Of a DNA stretch of 64,000 nucleotides, positions 37,401-49,400 are shown one piece after another. The first letter of the stretch is position 1. Each line of letters starts with the position of its first letter. The notes under the pieces were generated by a model. That model saw only the letters and a list, made by a program, of their open reading frames with translations. It was not told the DNA's origin and made no database searches. The position numbers were made by a program, and so were the translations under genes. Origin of the DNA: Allantophomopsis cytisporea (taxonomy: Eukaryota > Ascomycota > Leotiomycetes > Phacidiales > Phacidiaceae); the NCBI GenBank assembly GCA_024752435.1, contig CP103030.1, forward strand, positions 1 to 64,000, in the 5' to 3' direction.

Positions 37401-40400
37401 AGCGATATAAATCGCGAGACTGTTAGGTGTTCTATGCGTGACAAGGATGTCGTCTGGGATTTCAACATTTGGACCAACAGCCTGCTGCAGCGCGAACTGA
37501 AGCTCAACTGACGAGAGCGAGTCCAATCCTGCGTTCATAAACTTGTCGTCGGGACCTATATCAGTTCCAGCTGTAGTTTGCCATACCTCCATAACCAGGG
37601 CTAAGTAGTCAACCTGCAAAGTGGAACTAATATTTACTATAGAGGTGGCGCATTCAGGTTGGTACTGATGGCTGGGATTGCCCCGGTCCCTGGTAGTAAG
37701 CTCCTGGTGTAACCAACGAGAGACGGATTGTGGGGTAGATTGCTGCATCAGGAGATCATCGGGAAGCTGGATACGATCTCCCAAACGGCTTTGCAAAGCA
37801 AAGGTCACTTCGACTGCTGACAGCGAATCTAAACCACAGGTCATAAAATTCTGCTCTGGTTGAATAGTAGTTGACACTGTCTCCTGCCATGATTCCAGAA
37901 CTAGGTTTAGCAGCTCTTCATCAGCGGAGGTTATTATGGCTGACTGGAAGGATTCATGGACTTGGATATCAGGGGACCCGATTGGCTGTACTTGCTCTGT
38001 ACGCTTTGTAGTTGTTCTTGATTTAGATTTTTCCTTCACGTAGACGTCATTACCTGCTGTATCCAACTGAATGTGGAAGGCGAGGAAGTTCGCGGCCTGA
38101 CGAATGGTTGGATAATCATATATGAACGTGGGCGGTACTTTTTTTTTAACACCCATGGTATCCAGTCTAGAGCAAATTGCGTTGCGCAGTTCAATTGAGA
38201 GCAGCGAATCCACCTTAGCGTCTGTCCATGGGATGTCATCCCGAGCAGGTTCGTATCCAAGGACTTCGATGAAGGCCTCGACAACAATAGCCGTCGCCTC
38301 CGCATTGTCCGCGCTCTCATTTGTTCTCATGTTGGCATTGGTTGCGCTGGTACCAGTTTGTTTGTTACTTGCAGTCCTCTTGGGTTTCGTCTTTTGAGAC
38401 TCTGGTTCTTTGTCTCTCTTTCCGAAGCTAGCATTTTGCGAATCAATGTTGGATTGCGCATTGCTTCTGGACTCGACTATAGCAGACGCATGTGCATTTT
38501 TGCACATTAATCGACGAGAATAGATCTCAAATAGGTTTGGCGGGACTTTGTGCTTGGCCAGCATCTTCGGCCAGTTGATCGGGCACAAAGCTACGTTTAT
38601 GGCATCCGAATCCATCAATGTCTCGATACCATTCCGGGCTAAGGCTTTGGGGATAGATAGGTAGCCAATCGAGTGACGAAGATCAGCACGACGTCGGGCC
38701 GCCTCTCCTACCTCGGAGACACTGCTGAACTGAATAGACGTAGCTGGTAGACCGTGACCACGGCGATAACATGCCAACGCATCCATAAAAGAGTTGGCTG
38801 CTGCGTGGTTTGCTTGACCAGCGGAGCCCAGAACTGAGGCCATGGAAGAGAAAAGGCAGAAGAAGCGCACAGAATCTTTGGCTGTAGAAAGATGGAGGTT
38901 CCAGCTGCCGGATACTTTCGGGGCCATGACAGCCTGGAAGTGCGCCATGTCTTGGTTGAGCAATGTGGCAGAGTCCAGCACTCCAGCAGCTTGTACAATA
39001 CCCATGATAGGGCCAAGCTGCTGTCGGACCTCGCTCATGGTCCTTACAACTGAGTGATATTCACTTATATCACAGCAGTAAATGCGATATTGGGGACCGC
39101 AAGACAAGAAACGCCGCCACTCTTCTTTGGCCTCAGCAGTCACTTTGCTGGAGCGTGATAGAAAGGCAAATCGCTTCCATCCACGCTCCATTAGCATACG
39201 CGCTGTCAAGATGCCCAGACCACCGAGGCCGCCTGCTAAGACGACCACCCCATTGCGATTGTAGTCTGTATTAGGCGGTGAAAGCGGGCGTGGAATGCTC
39301 GGTGACACAGTGGATTTCGTAGGCGTGCGGGCAACAATTACTGACTGATTGCGTAGAGGGCCTTCCTGGTCACTCATCCAGACTTCTCTGAACCCAATAG
39401 TGTCGATAAGGAAGTTATGCCATTGGGAAGAGGTCAAAAGCGGGTAATCTGGTCGAAGGTCATGGTCTTCGAAGAGCCACCATCCTGAAGTCATACCAAA
39501 TGTTGCATCGGCAAAGTGCGACGGGAATGTGACCTCGGACAAAATCATATAGCCGCCGTTCTTAAGAATCTGGCGTACATGAGTCAAAGTTCGAACCAAG
39601 TCCTTTGTGGCATGTAGGACGTTGCAGGCTAGCACAACATCAAAACTCTGGCTGCGAATACCTTGGCCTACGGGATCCTTCTCGACATCAAAAAGGTGGT
39701 AGTTGACATAGGTGTGCTGTGTCGAGAATCGCTTTTCGGCATGTCGAAGGAATGATGTCGAAAGATCAGTGAAGTGGTATGAAGACACGGCGTCTCCAAG
39801 TTTGGGCAGAATTTGGCTTGTAGTACCACCTGTACCAGCACCTACCTCTAACATGCGCATCGTTGCACCGGGTAGCAGAGACTGCACCAAGTAGTTTACA
39901 GTATCGGCAGCTACTTTGTTACAGAAGCGGGCATAGATGCCCTTCTCGTAGAGGTCTTGGGCGATGCGCTTGCTGGCGCTGCCGGAGAAGAGGAGTGTAA
40001 GAGGATCTATCTTACCACGGAAAACATCGGCGTGTTTGCCGTCAACCAAGCCCAGCATTTCTACGTGTGGATGTAGGAAAGGGTATGTCTTCATTATGTT
40101 TTCTAGTGTCAGGGCTTCGCCTGTCTCCTGGATGGTAAACTCGTGCGTGGGGTCGCATCCGTGGTATCGCTGGTATAGTCTCCTTTGTCGATCCACCACG
40201 TTTTCAGGTTCAACTTGCTGCGCAGCACGATATAATTGGGAGAAGCAGTAGAGGGATAAGGCCCTCCATCCTCTCTGAATCTCAGGCATGGGCATGCCTA
40301 GATCTGTGACTGCTTTTGACGAGATATTGATCATGGCATGGTTCATGCTGTTATGGTCGATGTGGCCTGGCAAGAGTATATCTGATGTAGTGCGCGTTTC

Positions 40401-43400
40401 TGGCGGCTCCTCGATTGAAATGACAACCTTGCCGATGTGCTGAGCTCTCTGCATTTTGCGGAAGGCTGCTATCATCTTACTCCTAGCAAACACCTCGTTG
40501 GGTATGGGATCTAGTCGACCTTGATTAACAAGCTCGGCGAGCTCTTGCAGTTTCGAAGTTATTCCTTCAAGACGATTGTGTACCTTATCCAGCTCGACTA
40601 TGTCGTAGACCACGTCAGCTCGATGACTGGCCACTTGTTCGGGTGTCCAGATACCGTTGCGGCCGATCTCGACAAATCTCCCCCCGCGACGGAGGAATGA
40701 TATAGACACGGGGATGTAAGAGTCTACCAGGCAGTTGATCACAATGTCAATCTTGACCTGGCCTAAGTTAGATCTCATGTCTTGTTGGAACTCATCGGCG
40801 TTCCGTGAGGTAAAGGCAGCTACAACCCCTAGCTTGTCCACCAAGTAAGCTCTCTTGGCATCACTTCCCGCTGTAGCATAGACGGTACAGCCATGGTCCT
40901 TCGCTAGTCTCACGAGTGCTTGGCCAACCGCACCAGTGGCGGCGTGGACTAACACACGATTCTGGGGCTTGATTGCGGCCCGTGCTGTAGGCTCGCCCAG
41001 AGCAAGGCGAGCCGTCAGATAGGCCGAAGGTAACGTCGCCGCTTCATAGTAACTCAATCTAGGAGACTTGACGGCTAAACGGTCGGCTCGAGCTAGTACA
41101 AGATCCTTGAGACATCCAGGCGCAATGCCGAAAACGTCATCGCCGACTGACAGATTTTCTACCCCTGGACCCACAGCAAGTACCCGCCCTGCACAGTCGG
41201 TACCAACATTTGTAGGACCTACGTCGACCCCCGTCGTAGATAGAATATCTTTAAAGTTAAGACCAACAGCCTTGACTCCAAGTAGCACCATATTGGTACC
41301 CGGAAGACATGGTTCCACCTGCGAAACCCAGCGAAGACTGCCTAGGCCGCCCGACTTTGAAACATGTCTCCAAGCCAGCTGCTGTGGAAGACGGCAAGCG
41401 TTGCTAAAAGAAGACAGCATGCGTGACACTAGGATACTATTCTCACGTACTGCAAACTCGGTCTCGCCTGGCTTTGAAGCTTGATAGTAGTCGTTGAAAA
41501 TGCGCGTAAGAGAATCGGTGATACCTGAAGAGGAGAACTGGGAATTGTCGTAGAGACTTTCTAACGACGTAACATCAATCAAGATGATATTGAGATCTGG
41601 ATACTCAATCCTGGCACTCCTAGTTAGTCCCCAAATTGTTGAATGGGCAGGATTGATATTCCCTTCTGTCAATCTTGCCTGGACTGCGCTTTCCGTAACG
41701 ATGCACATATTGAGATCACTGGTCGAATCCTCAGTAAGAACACGAAGAGCTGATTGGATGCTAGTAAGGCCTCGCTTTACGACTTGTTCTGTCGTGGGAA
41801 CCATACTCCCATCACTGTTCTGGTCCTTGGACGATGGTATCACAATAACGACGAGGCTGGCCCGTTCGAAGTCGTGCTTTGATAACTCAACAATTTCATC
41901 ATGACTGTGACCTGAGAACATGGCTTTGATACCTAAACGCTCAGCTATGCTACCGAAGTATGTTTCAGCTCCAGATTGATCTTGTACGCCAATAACAAGC
42001 ATGTTGCCCCTGCGAGGTGCGATAGCTTCTAATCCCTGAGAGGGTGGCAGTTCTGCCCACTCGATCTCGTACAAAGATTCTTTCAAAATAGTGTCCTGTC
42101 TTGGCGCTGCTCTAGACCTCATCGAACGTACCTCAATGACAGGATTCCCTTCCTCGTCAGTAAGAGTAATGTCCATCTCGACCATTTTCCCTCCATGTGA
42201 ACGAAGTTTGGCAACGGAATAATACTCCAGTCCTACCGCTACGGTGGACACGGCCGGGGAGCCCAGTATAGAGATTGAGTCGATGCTGAACGGCATATAT
42301 GCCTCCTCCCTATCGACTGCAAACGCCGCAGTCTGTAGAGCACTATCAAGAAGGCTGACATCGATCAAGAAGCCATTTTCCTCCTTAGGTGGGCAAATCT
42401 TAGCAACAGCGATGCCTTCCCCCTTCCATAGTTTGCTGATGCAACGGAATCGTGGGCCATATTCAACACCAAATTCAGCTGCATCATCATAGACTGAATC
42501 TGCATCAATCTGCGACAGTGGATTGAGAAGCGACGACAAATCGATGGCGGTAGAGGTCTTCAAGGCGCCGACTTTTAAAATCTCAGCTGAGCAGGAGAAG
42601 TTCGGTGTATCAGATTTCGTCCCTATAGATTTAGAACCAATACGGATGGTGTCACTGGTCGATGTGGACGAAAGGTTGCCATGCATGATAACGCCTTGCT
42701 TAGACGACAGACAACCGAGGTCTATGGCCGTAGGCAATTGGAGGGGTCGCTCGAAAATAATATCACTCAGACGCATATTGCGAATATTCGCGTTTGTCAG
42801 CACCGAAACTGAGCCTTCTTCCTTAGTATTACCAGTTCTCGCTCCTACGAAGAGGGCCAAGGCAGTGTCGATGTAGAGTGCCCCAGGAACAACAGTGATG
42901 CCGTTAACCCGGTGCTCCTGTAGCAGTTTACCAAGGTGACGGCCCAGCTTGCGCTCAAATTTGAAGCAACCTGTTTTTGGCTCTCGAATGACTTGCTTTA
43001 CAATGCGATGAGGAACCGGCTTCCAGAATCGCTTGCGATTGTCTTGAGTCCGGGTGGCACTGCCATGACGATAATCTCGCTCCTCTCCTGGCATCTCGGC
43101 TTGGCGCTTCTCTGAAAGTAGCCTCACGATGCGGTTGATATGGTCTAAGGGCAACTCTGCATTCTGGCCCTCATCATAAAGTGTCCCGAGCCATTGAAAT
43201 TCGTGCCGTTGAGTGTCTGTCACGCACCGCTGCCCCATCTTGATCAATGTTGGTCTTGGGCCGATCTCGACAAATGTATTGAAGCCGGCCTCAGCCAGGC
43301 GGCGCATGCCGGATAAAAAATCGACACCGCGCTCCACCTGATCAAGCCAATACTGCAATATTTGAGCGGCGTCAGGCTCGATATGACCAGACACTGTAGG

Positions 43401-46400
43401 GAAGAATCGTAGTGACGACGATGATAGGGGTACATTTTGCAGCTGTGCATGCATTTCCTGCTGCAAGGGCTTCATCAATGGAGAATGGTAAGCGTGCTCG
43501 ATGGCTAGCTTGACCTTGGGAGCCCTGATGGAGCGACATATAGCTTGGCATGCTATTTCTGTGCCAGCAATATTAGTCATTCTCGGGCCGTTAAGAGCAG
43601 CAATGGAGACCTGGTCTATCAAGTTATTCTCTTTATGGAAACTAACGATTGCCTCCAGTACCGCAACTGAAGGAGCGTGAATGAGGTACATAGAGCCGGT
43701 TGATGGCATATCAGCGGCGAATCTGGCTCTTGCACCAACGAGCTTGACTGCATCGCGGAGTGTCATGATATCAGCAGCCACTGCCGCAGCGAACTCACCA
43801 AAGGAGTGACCAAGCACAGCGGCCGGCCGAACTCCTCTTGCTGCTAGTGACTCACAAAGGCTGTATTCGATAGCGAAGATGGCGGACTGGGTGAATCTAG
43901 TGTCTTCTAACAGCGGGGGGTCCTCCGATGCTACAGGCCAAAGGATATCACGTGTTAGGCTCTTGCCATCCAACGTACGTTGCTCGTCCATCAGCAATTC
44001 ACATTGTACAATGGCTTTCGCAAAGGCCTGATCAGTGGCGAATAAGTGCTTTCCCATACCAATGTAATGGCAGCCCTGTCCCGGGAAGAGGAAGGCCACC
44101 TTATCAATCGGTTGTAAGACACTCTGCAATTCAGTTTTATGGACTTCATTCTCGCTCAAGGATTGTTCATCCACGAGGGGTTTGGGACGATATTCTTGCA
44201 ATATAATATGGGCGTTCGTACCACCAAATCCGAATCCACTGACACCACAGACTAGAGGATGTGGTTCATCATTTGTTTGAACAGCACGCAGGTCGACAGT
44301 GCTGGTCGGAAATCGGATCCATCCAGCAGCATCTTTTAGATCAATGTGAGGGTTAAGATTATGGTAATGCTGGTTGGGAGGTAGCTTCGCGTAGAGCATG
44401 GCTCCTACACCCTTCAGCAGGCTTGCTATCCCAGCAGCTCCTTCTAAATGCCCAATTGCTGATTTAACAGCTCCAAGATAAAGAGGTTGTTGTTGATCTG
44501 ACCGGTTGTGGCTGGAGAACACTTCGCGGATAGCTTTCACTTCGATAGGGTCACCAAGGGGTGTGCCCGTACCGTGGGTTTCCACGTAGCAAACATCGTC
44601 CGGTGATAGATTGGCGTCATTAAGAGCTTTCTCAATAAGCTGGCGCTGTGCTGGTCCGTATGGTGTAGTCAGATTCGCTGAACGACCATCTTGATTAACA
44701 GCCGAGCCACGAACAAGAGCGAGAATCTTGTCACCATCGCGCTGGGCCGCAGCGAGATTCTTAAGGACGAGAGCACCGCTACCTTCAGCTTTCACATAGC
44801 CATCAGAAGCAGCATCCGCAAATTTGCATTGTGCCTCTGGCGAGAGCATCCTGGCTTTGGAGCCATTAATGAACGGGGTGACGCTTAGGATTGTTTGCAC
44901 GCCTCCAACAAGTGCCATTTGACATTTTCCGGAACGAAGACTCTGACAAGCTAGGTCCATAGCTACCAAACTGGAGCTACAAGCGGTATCTATCGTCATA
45001 GAAGGACCGATAAGGCCCAAGACAAATGAAATACGATTAGAAATTATAGACAAGGCGCTCCCTGTCCCGCTGTAGGCTGTATACTCGGAAAGGACCTGTC
45101 GCCAATCCGGGGAAATGCTGCCAACGAAAACACCTGTGTCACTACCTTCCAGCGCCTTCTTATCATAACCGGCAGCAGTGAAGGCTCGATATGCTGTCTC
45201 GAGCATGACTCGTTGACTGGGGTCCATTACTTTGGCCTCCATAGGCGTGATACCAAAGAATTCGTTGTCAAACCACTCAACGTCGTCTATAATACCGGCA
45301 CGCATTACATACGATGTCTTGCCGCCAGCCATCATGTTATCATCCAGATAATCATCGGCGTCAAAACGAGCGTACGGGACATCACGTATACCATCGACGC
45401 CGGCACACAGATTTTCCCAGAATTCATCGAAGCTATTAGCTGAGCCTGGCATGCGGGCCTCAACCCCTATCACGGCGATTGCTTCATCTATTTCTTTGAT
45501 ATCGTTTCCATCGACCGGCACAGCCCTTTCTGTCTTAGCTGATAGAGCACCGATAGACACTGGCAGAACAACCGCGATAGATTGCTGCTGTTGGCAGATA
45601 TGCTGTACTATATGGTTTACACTTGGATAGTCGAAAATTAGTGTTGGTGGCAGCTCAACTTGGAAAAAGTTCTCGGCCAGTACATTCCTGAATTGAATAG
45701 CGGATAGCGAATTGAGTCCAGCCTCGTACAGAGATTCATCCATTCCTACCTCCAAACCTGCCACATTCATCAACACCTCTTTGATAGTTTTGGTCACCTC
45801 ATCTGATGAAAGCCCACAAACTGACTCTTTCGGTGCTGACGAAAACGGCGATAATTGCCTCCTCGCCTCAGATGCCTCGTTATTGCCCGTCCCCTGCACC
45901 TCTTGCCAAACAAGCGGAGCTGATGACGAGCTAGTGAAGGCAGACAAAACCATGTTCTGCTCAGGTCTTCTGCTCTTCGACAATGTCTTCCAGTCTAGGT
46001 TGGCCCCAACTAGAGTGCTGTAGCGTGGTGACTTTGCCATACGGATCATCTTTTCAAGTAAGCAGCCAAAGTCAATGCTTGCAATCTGGCCAACACCCCA
46101 AGTATGGACGTGATCACTAACACGAGCGCTCATACCCACATCAGTTACTCCACCCAGCTGTACAGTGATAGCAGGTAAGCCTTGGGTCTTTCTTAAGTGC
46201 GTCACCATAGCGTCCAGCTGTGCATTTGATGCTGCGTAGCTCGCCTGCGCTGGTAGGCCCAACAACGAAGCCACGGATGAGAATCCAACAAAAAACTCAA
46301 GTTTGTCAATATTGCCGTTGCAAAGACACTCTAGAATATTACGAGCGCCGACTACCTTTGGCCTATGGACGACATCAAAGCTCTTGGCACTGATTCTGGC

Positions 46401-49400
46401 CAGGGTAACGTCATCTAAGACGCCCGCGGCGTGGACAACGCCGCGGATTGGCAACCATCCGCGATTTTGCAGCTTTGCCTTGAGCTGACCCATAGCTCCG
46501 ACGTCTGTCACATCCATCGATACCGTATCCAACTCACTGTCACCACGATTGAAGAGTACCTTGTTCCAGAGTTGTTCGCAATCAGGTGCAGCACGGCCAC
46601 TTCGGGACATCAACACGACCCTCTCAGCACCCTTACTGATGAGGTATTGCGCGCTTAAGAGCCCAAGGCCACCGTTACCGCCCGTTATTACAAAGCAGCC
46701 CCTTCCATTGTACCCAGTCGCGGGCACAGTTTTTGGTGGTGGTGGTTTTAGAGAAGAGTGAATTAATTGCCGGTTTGCTAATATAAATTGCTCTTGCAAC
46801 AATGCTACTTGAAGCCCTTTGTCCTTCAGTTTGGCAATGATCGCCTCAGTTGACTGTTTATCGGCGTCGTTGGTGCTCTGTTTGTGTATGGTTAGCAGCC
46901 ATCCTCCGCTTAAGAGACATGCAGCAGCATCTGAAAAGTGATTGCTTGATGATGAGGCGAGAATCGCATCGAATGGGTTATAATCTATGAAGCCGGGAAC
47001 TGTTAACAATTCCGCTGGCTCTAAAATAGGAAGGAGTCGTAGACGATCCATGGTGGGACGAAAAGATGGTTGCAAGGTCTGTTGGGCAAGGAGCTCAAAG
47101 TACTGAGATGCGTATGTGATACTCGCTGCTGCTGATAAGGTGGGCTCCTCTTCACTTATCAGTATTGGAAAAGAGTGGTCCAGTAGCACAAGGCATTTCA
47201 GCTTTAACTTTTGCTGACCACTGTGTTCCAGTACCTTCGTCAAAGCCTTCCATATCGAGTCCCTTGGCTGTAAATCAACAGCAGCGACAGAGGTAACTTC
47301 TCCATGGGCATCTAACAGGTCTATTCCAGTGCTGTTGTCTACATCACGTTCGTGGCTAATATCTAGTGGTAAGAGGCGAGGGACATAGATTCCATCTCGA
47401 CGAATGGCCAATTCGGGACCCAAAAGGTGTGAGAAGGCAATGGGAGCCAAATTCAAGATGGATGAAAGCGAATTATCTTCATCAGAAGCTTCGATATCGA
47501 TCAGACGAAGGTCTAGATCTGGATACTCCGACCTCGCCGTCCTGATCAATCCTATATATCCAGCATGTGCACCAATAATTTGTACATCATCTTGAGGTGT
47601 GTAGAGAATCCCACGTCCGATGAATACCACAGTTGACTTGGACGTTTTGCTCGACCTGGTTACTAAGAGGCCCAATAATTCTACTAATTTCATTGCTTGG
47701 GTTGCCCATTCGCTTGCTATGCCACCCTCGGCACTGCTCTGGTCTATGTTAAGGCAAGGCAAAGGTAGGATAAAAAGCCTCGATGAGAGGGCTTCGCTTA
47801 GATTATCCAAGACCGAGATCTCGGACGTATCCAATGCAGCCGACAACGCTTTGTAGATTACATTTAGCAGCTCTTCTTGCACATTTTTATGACCTAGCAG
47901 GGAAGTGATCAAGAGAGGTTTTCTATCCTCTCCTGACCACAGTTTCTGGATGGTATTGACATCCGAGAGCTTCAGCTTCTTCCAGCTAGGATCATACACG
48001 CGCGCGCCAACCACCTCTAGGTTCTCAGATTTTTGATTGATAACTCTCTGAGTCACCTCAGAGAGGATAAGACCGTCCAGTCGGAGCACTGTCTCGTTTG
48101 TGTCATGATCTATCACAGTGGTTCTAGCTATGATTTTACCGTCGATGCAAGAGGTCACCTCAGCTAGAATCCAGAGTGGTGAGGTTCGTGCGATCGACCT
48201 GGGTGAGAGGCACAAGCGGGACACCTGTTCCTCCAAAAATGGAAGCGTTTGCAATATGGTCTCGCTCTTCAGTTCTACGCTGTCATTCTCGGTTGCTGCA
48301 AAGAGAACGGCTTGCAATATGCTTGACCACTGCATAGGGTGTATCAAAAAGCCACAATCTGCATGCGTGAAAGGCACAAAGGCAGCCACGGTTTTGTTGG
48401 TGCCATATTTTGATCTCGAATGGAATATTTTCTTGATCCTTCGAGCTTCAGGACCGACGGTGTACCCAAGCTGGTCCAGCCGTTGATACAGAGCGCAAAG
48501 TGACGTCTTTTCCAATGCGGCGATCTCGGTTTGTATTTTTCCTGGTACCTGGTCATATGGCCGCAAATAGGGCAATTGACCACGGGAATGTGTAAATTCT
48601 GCGTTTTCATCTTGCTTCTCGACCTTTACGTAACAATTCGCTAGAACCGATGGTGACTCTATATCGGCCACGACGACTGCGCATTTGCCAGTCTTGGTGT
48701 CGATACAGCATTGGATGTTGTCACCTTTAAACAAATGGGCGATCCGGACTTTGTCGTAAATTGAGAGCTCTTCCAGAACGACGTGGTTGGCTCGCATGTC
48801 CACGTCAAGGGCTCTGTAGACAGTAGCAAGGATGAGTTCGAGAACAATAGAGATGGGGAAGCTTGCGTGACGCGAATTAAACGCACGGTGGACCAACTGG
48901 TCATCCCAAACCGTTGAATACCAACAAAGCTGCAATGTAGCGATTTTAACGTTGCCCTCTCCATCAGCCCATGTGTGCTTTGACCTAGCAAATAGCGGAT
49001 GTGCTTGCCACACAGGACCAAGCGAAAAGCGCTTCCCTAACATAGGCGTCAAAGGGTCGGTGGTAGTAACAGACGGGGGCAGGCAATGTCGTGACGCCAG
49101 CACAACGGAAGCATTGGTACCAGAGAATCCGAAGCTAGATACAATGCCATACGCCTCCCTGCCATGACTCGTCTGACGCCCCTTGGGGACGATTCCACGT
49201 TGTTCACTCGCGACAGCGTCCTTGGCCTCGCCATCTGGCGTTATGATACGGAAACGGAAGCCGGATATGACTTGCTCAATCTCAGGATTAAGCTTTGTAA
49301 AGTGAAGCTGTGGACTGGCCTCTAGGTCCCTGAGGACGAAAAGAGTCTTGATCAGACCAGCTAGACCACTGACTGACTCGAGATGACCAATATTCGATTT

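Noticed and set aside
36980..38330. Tandem DNA repeat
   Set aside because: The repeated units are diverged ACP domains at protein level, not a nucleotide satellite.
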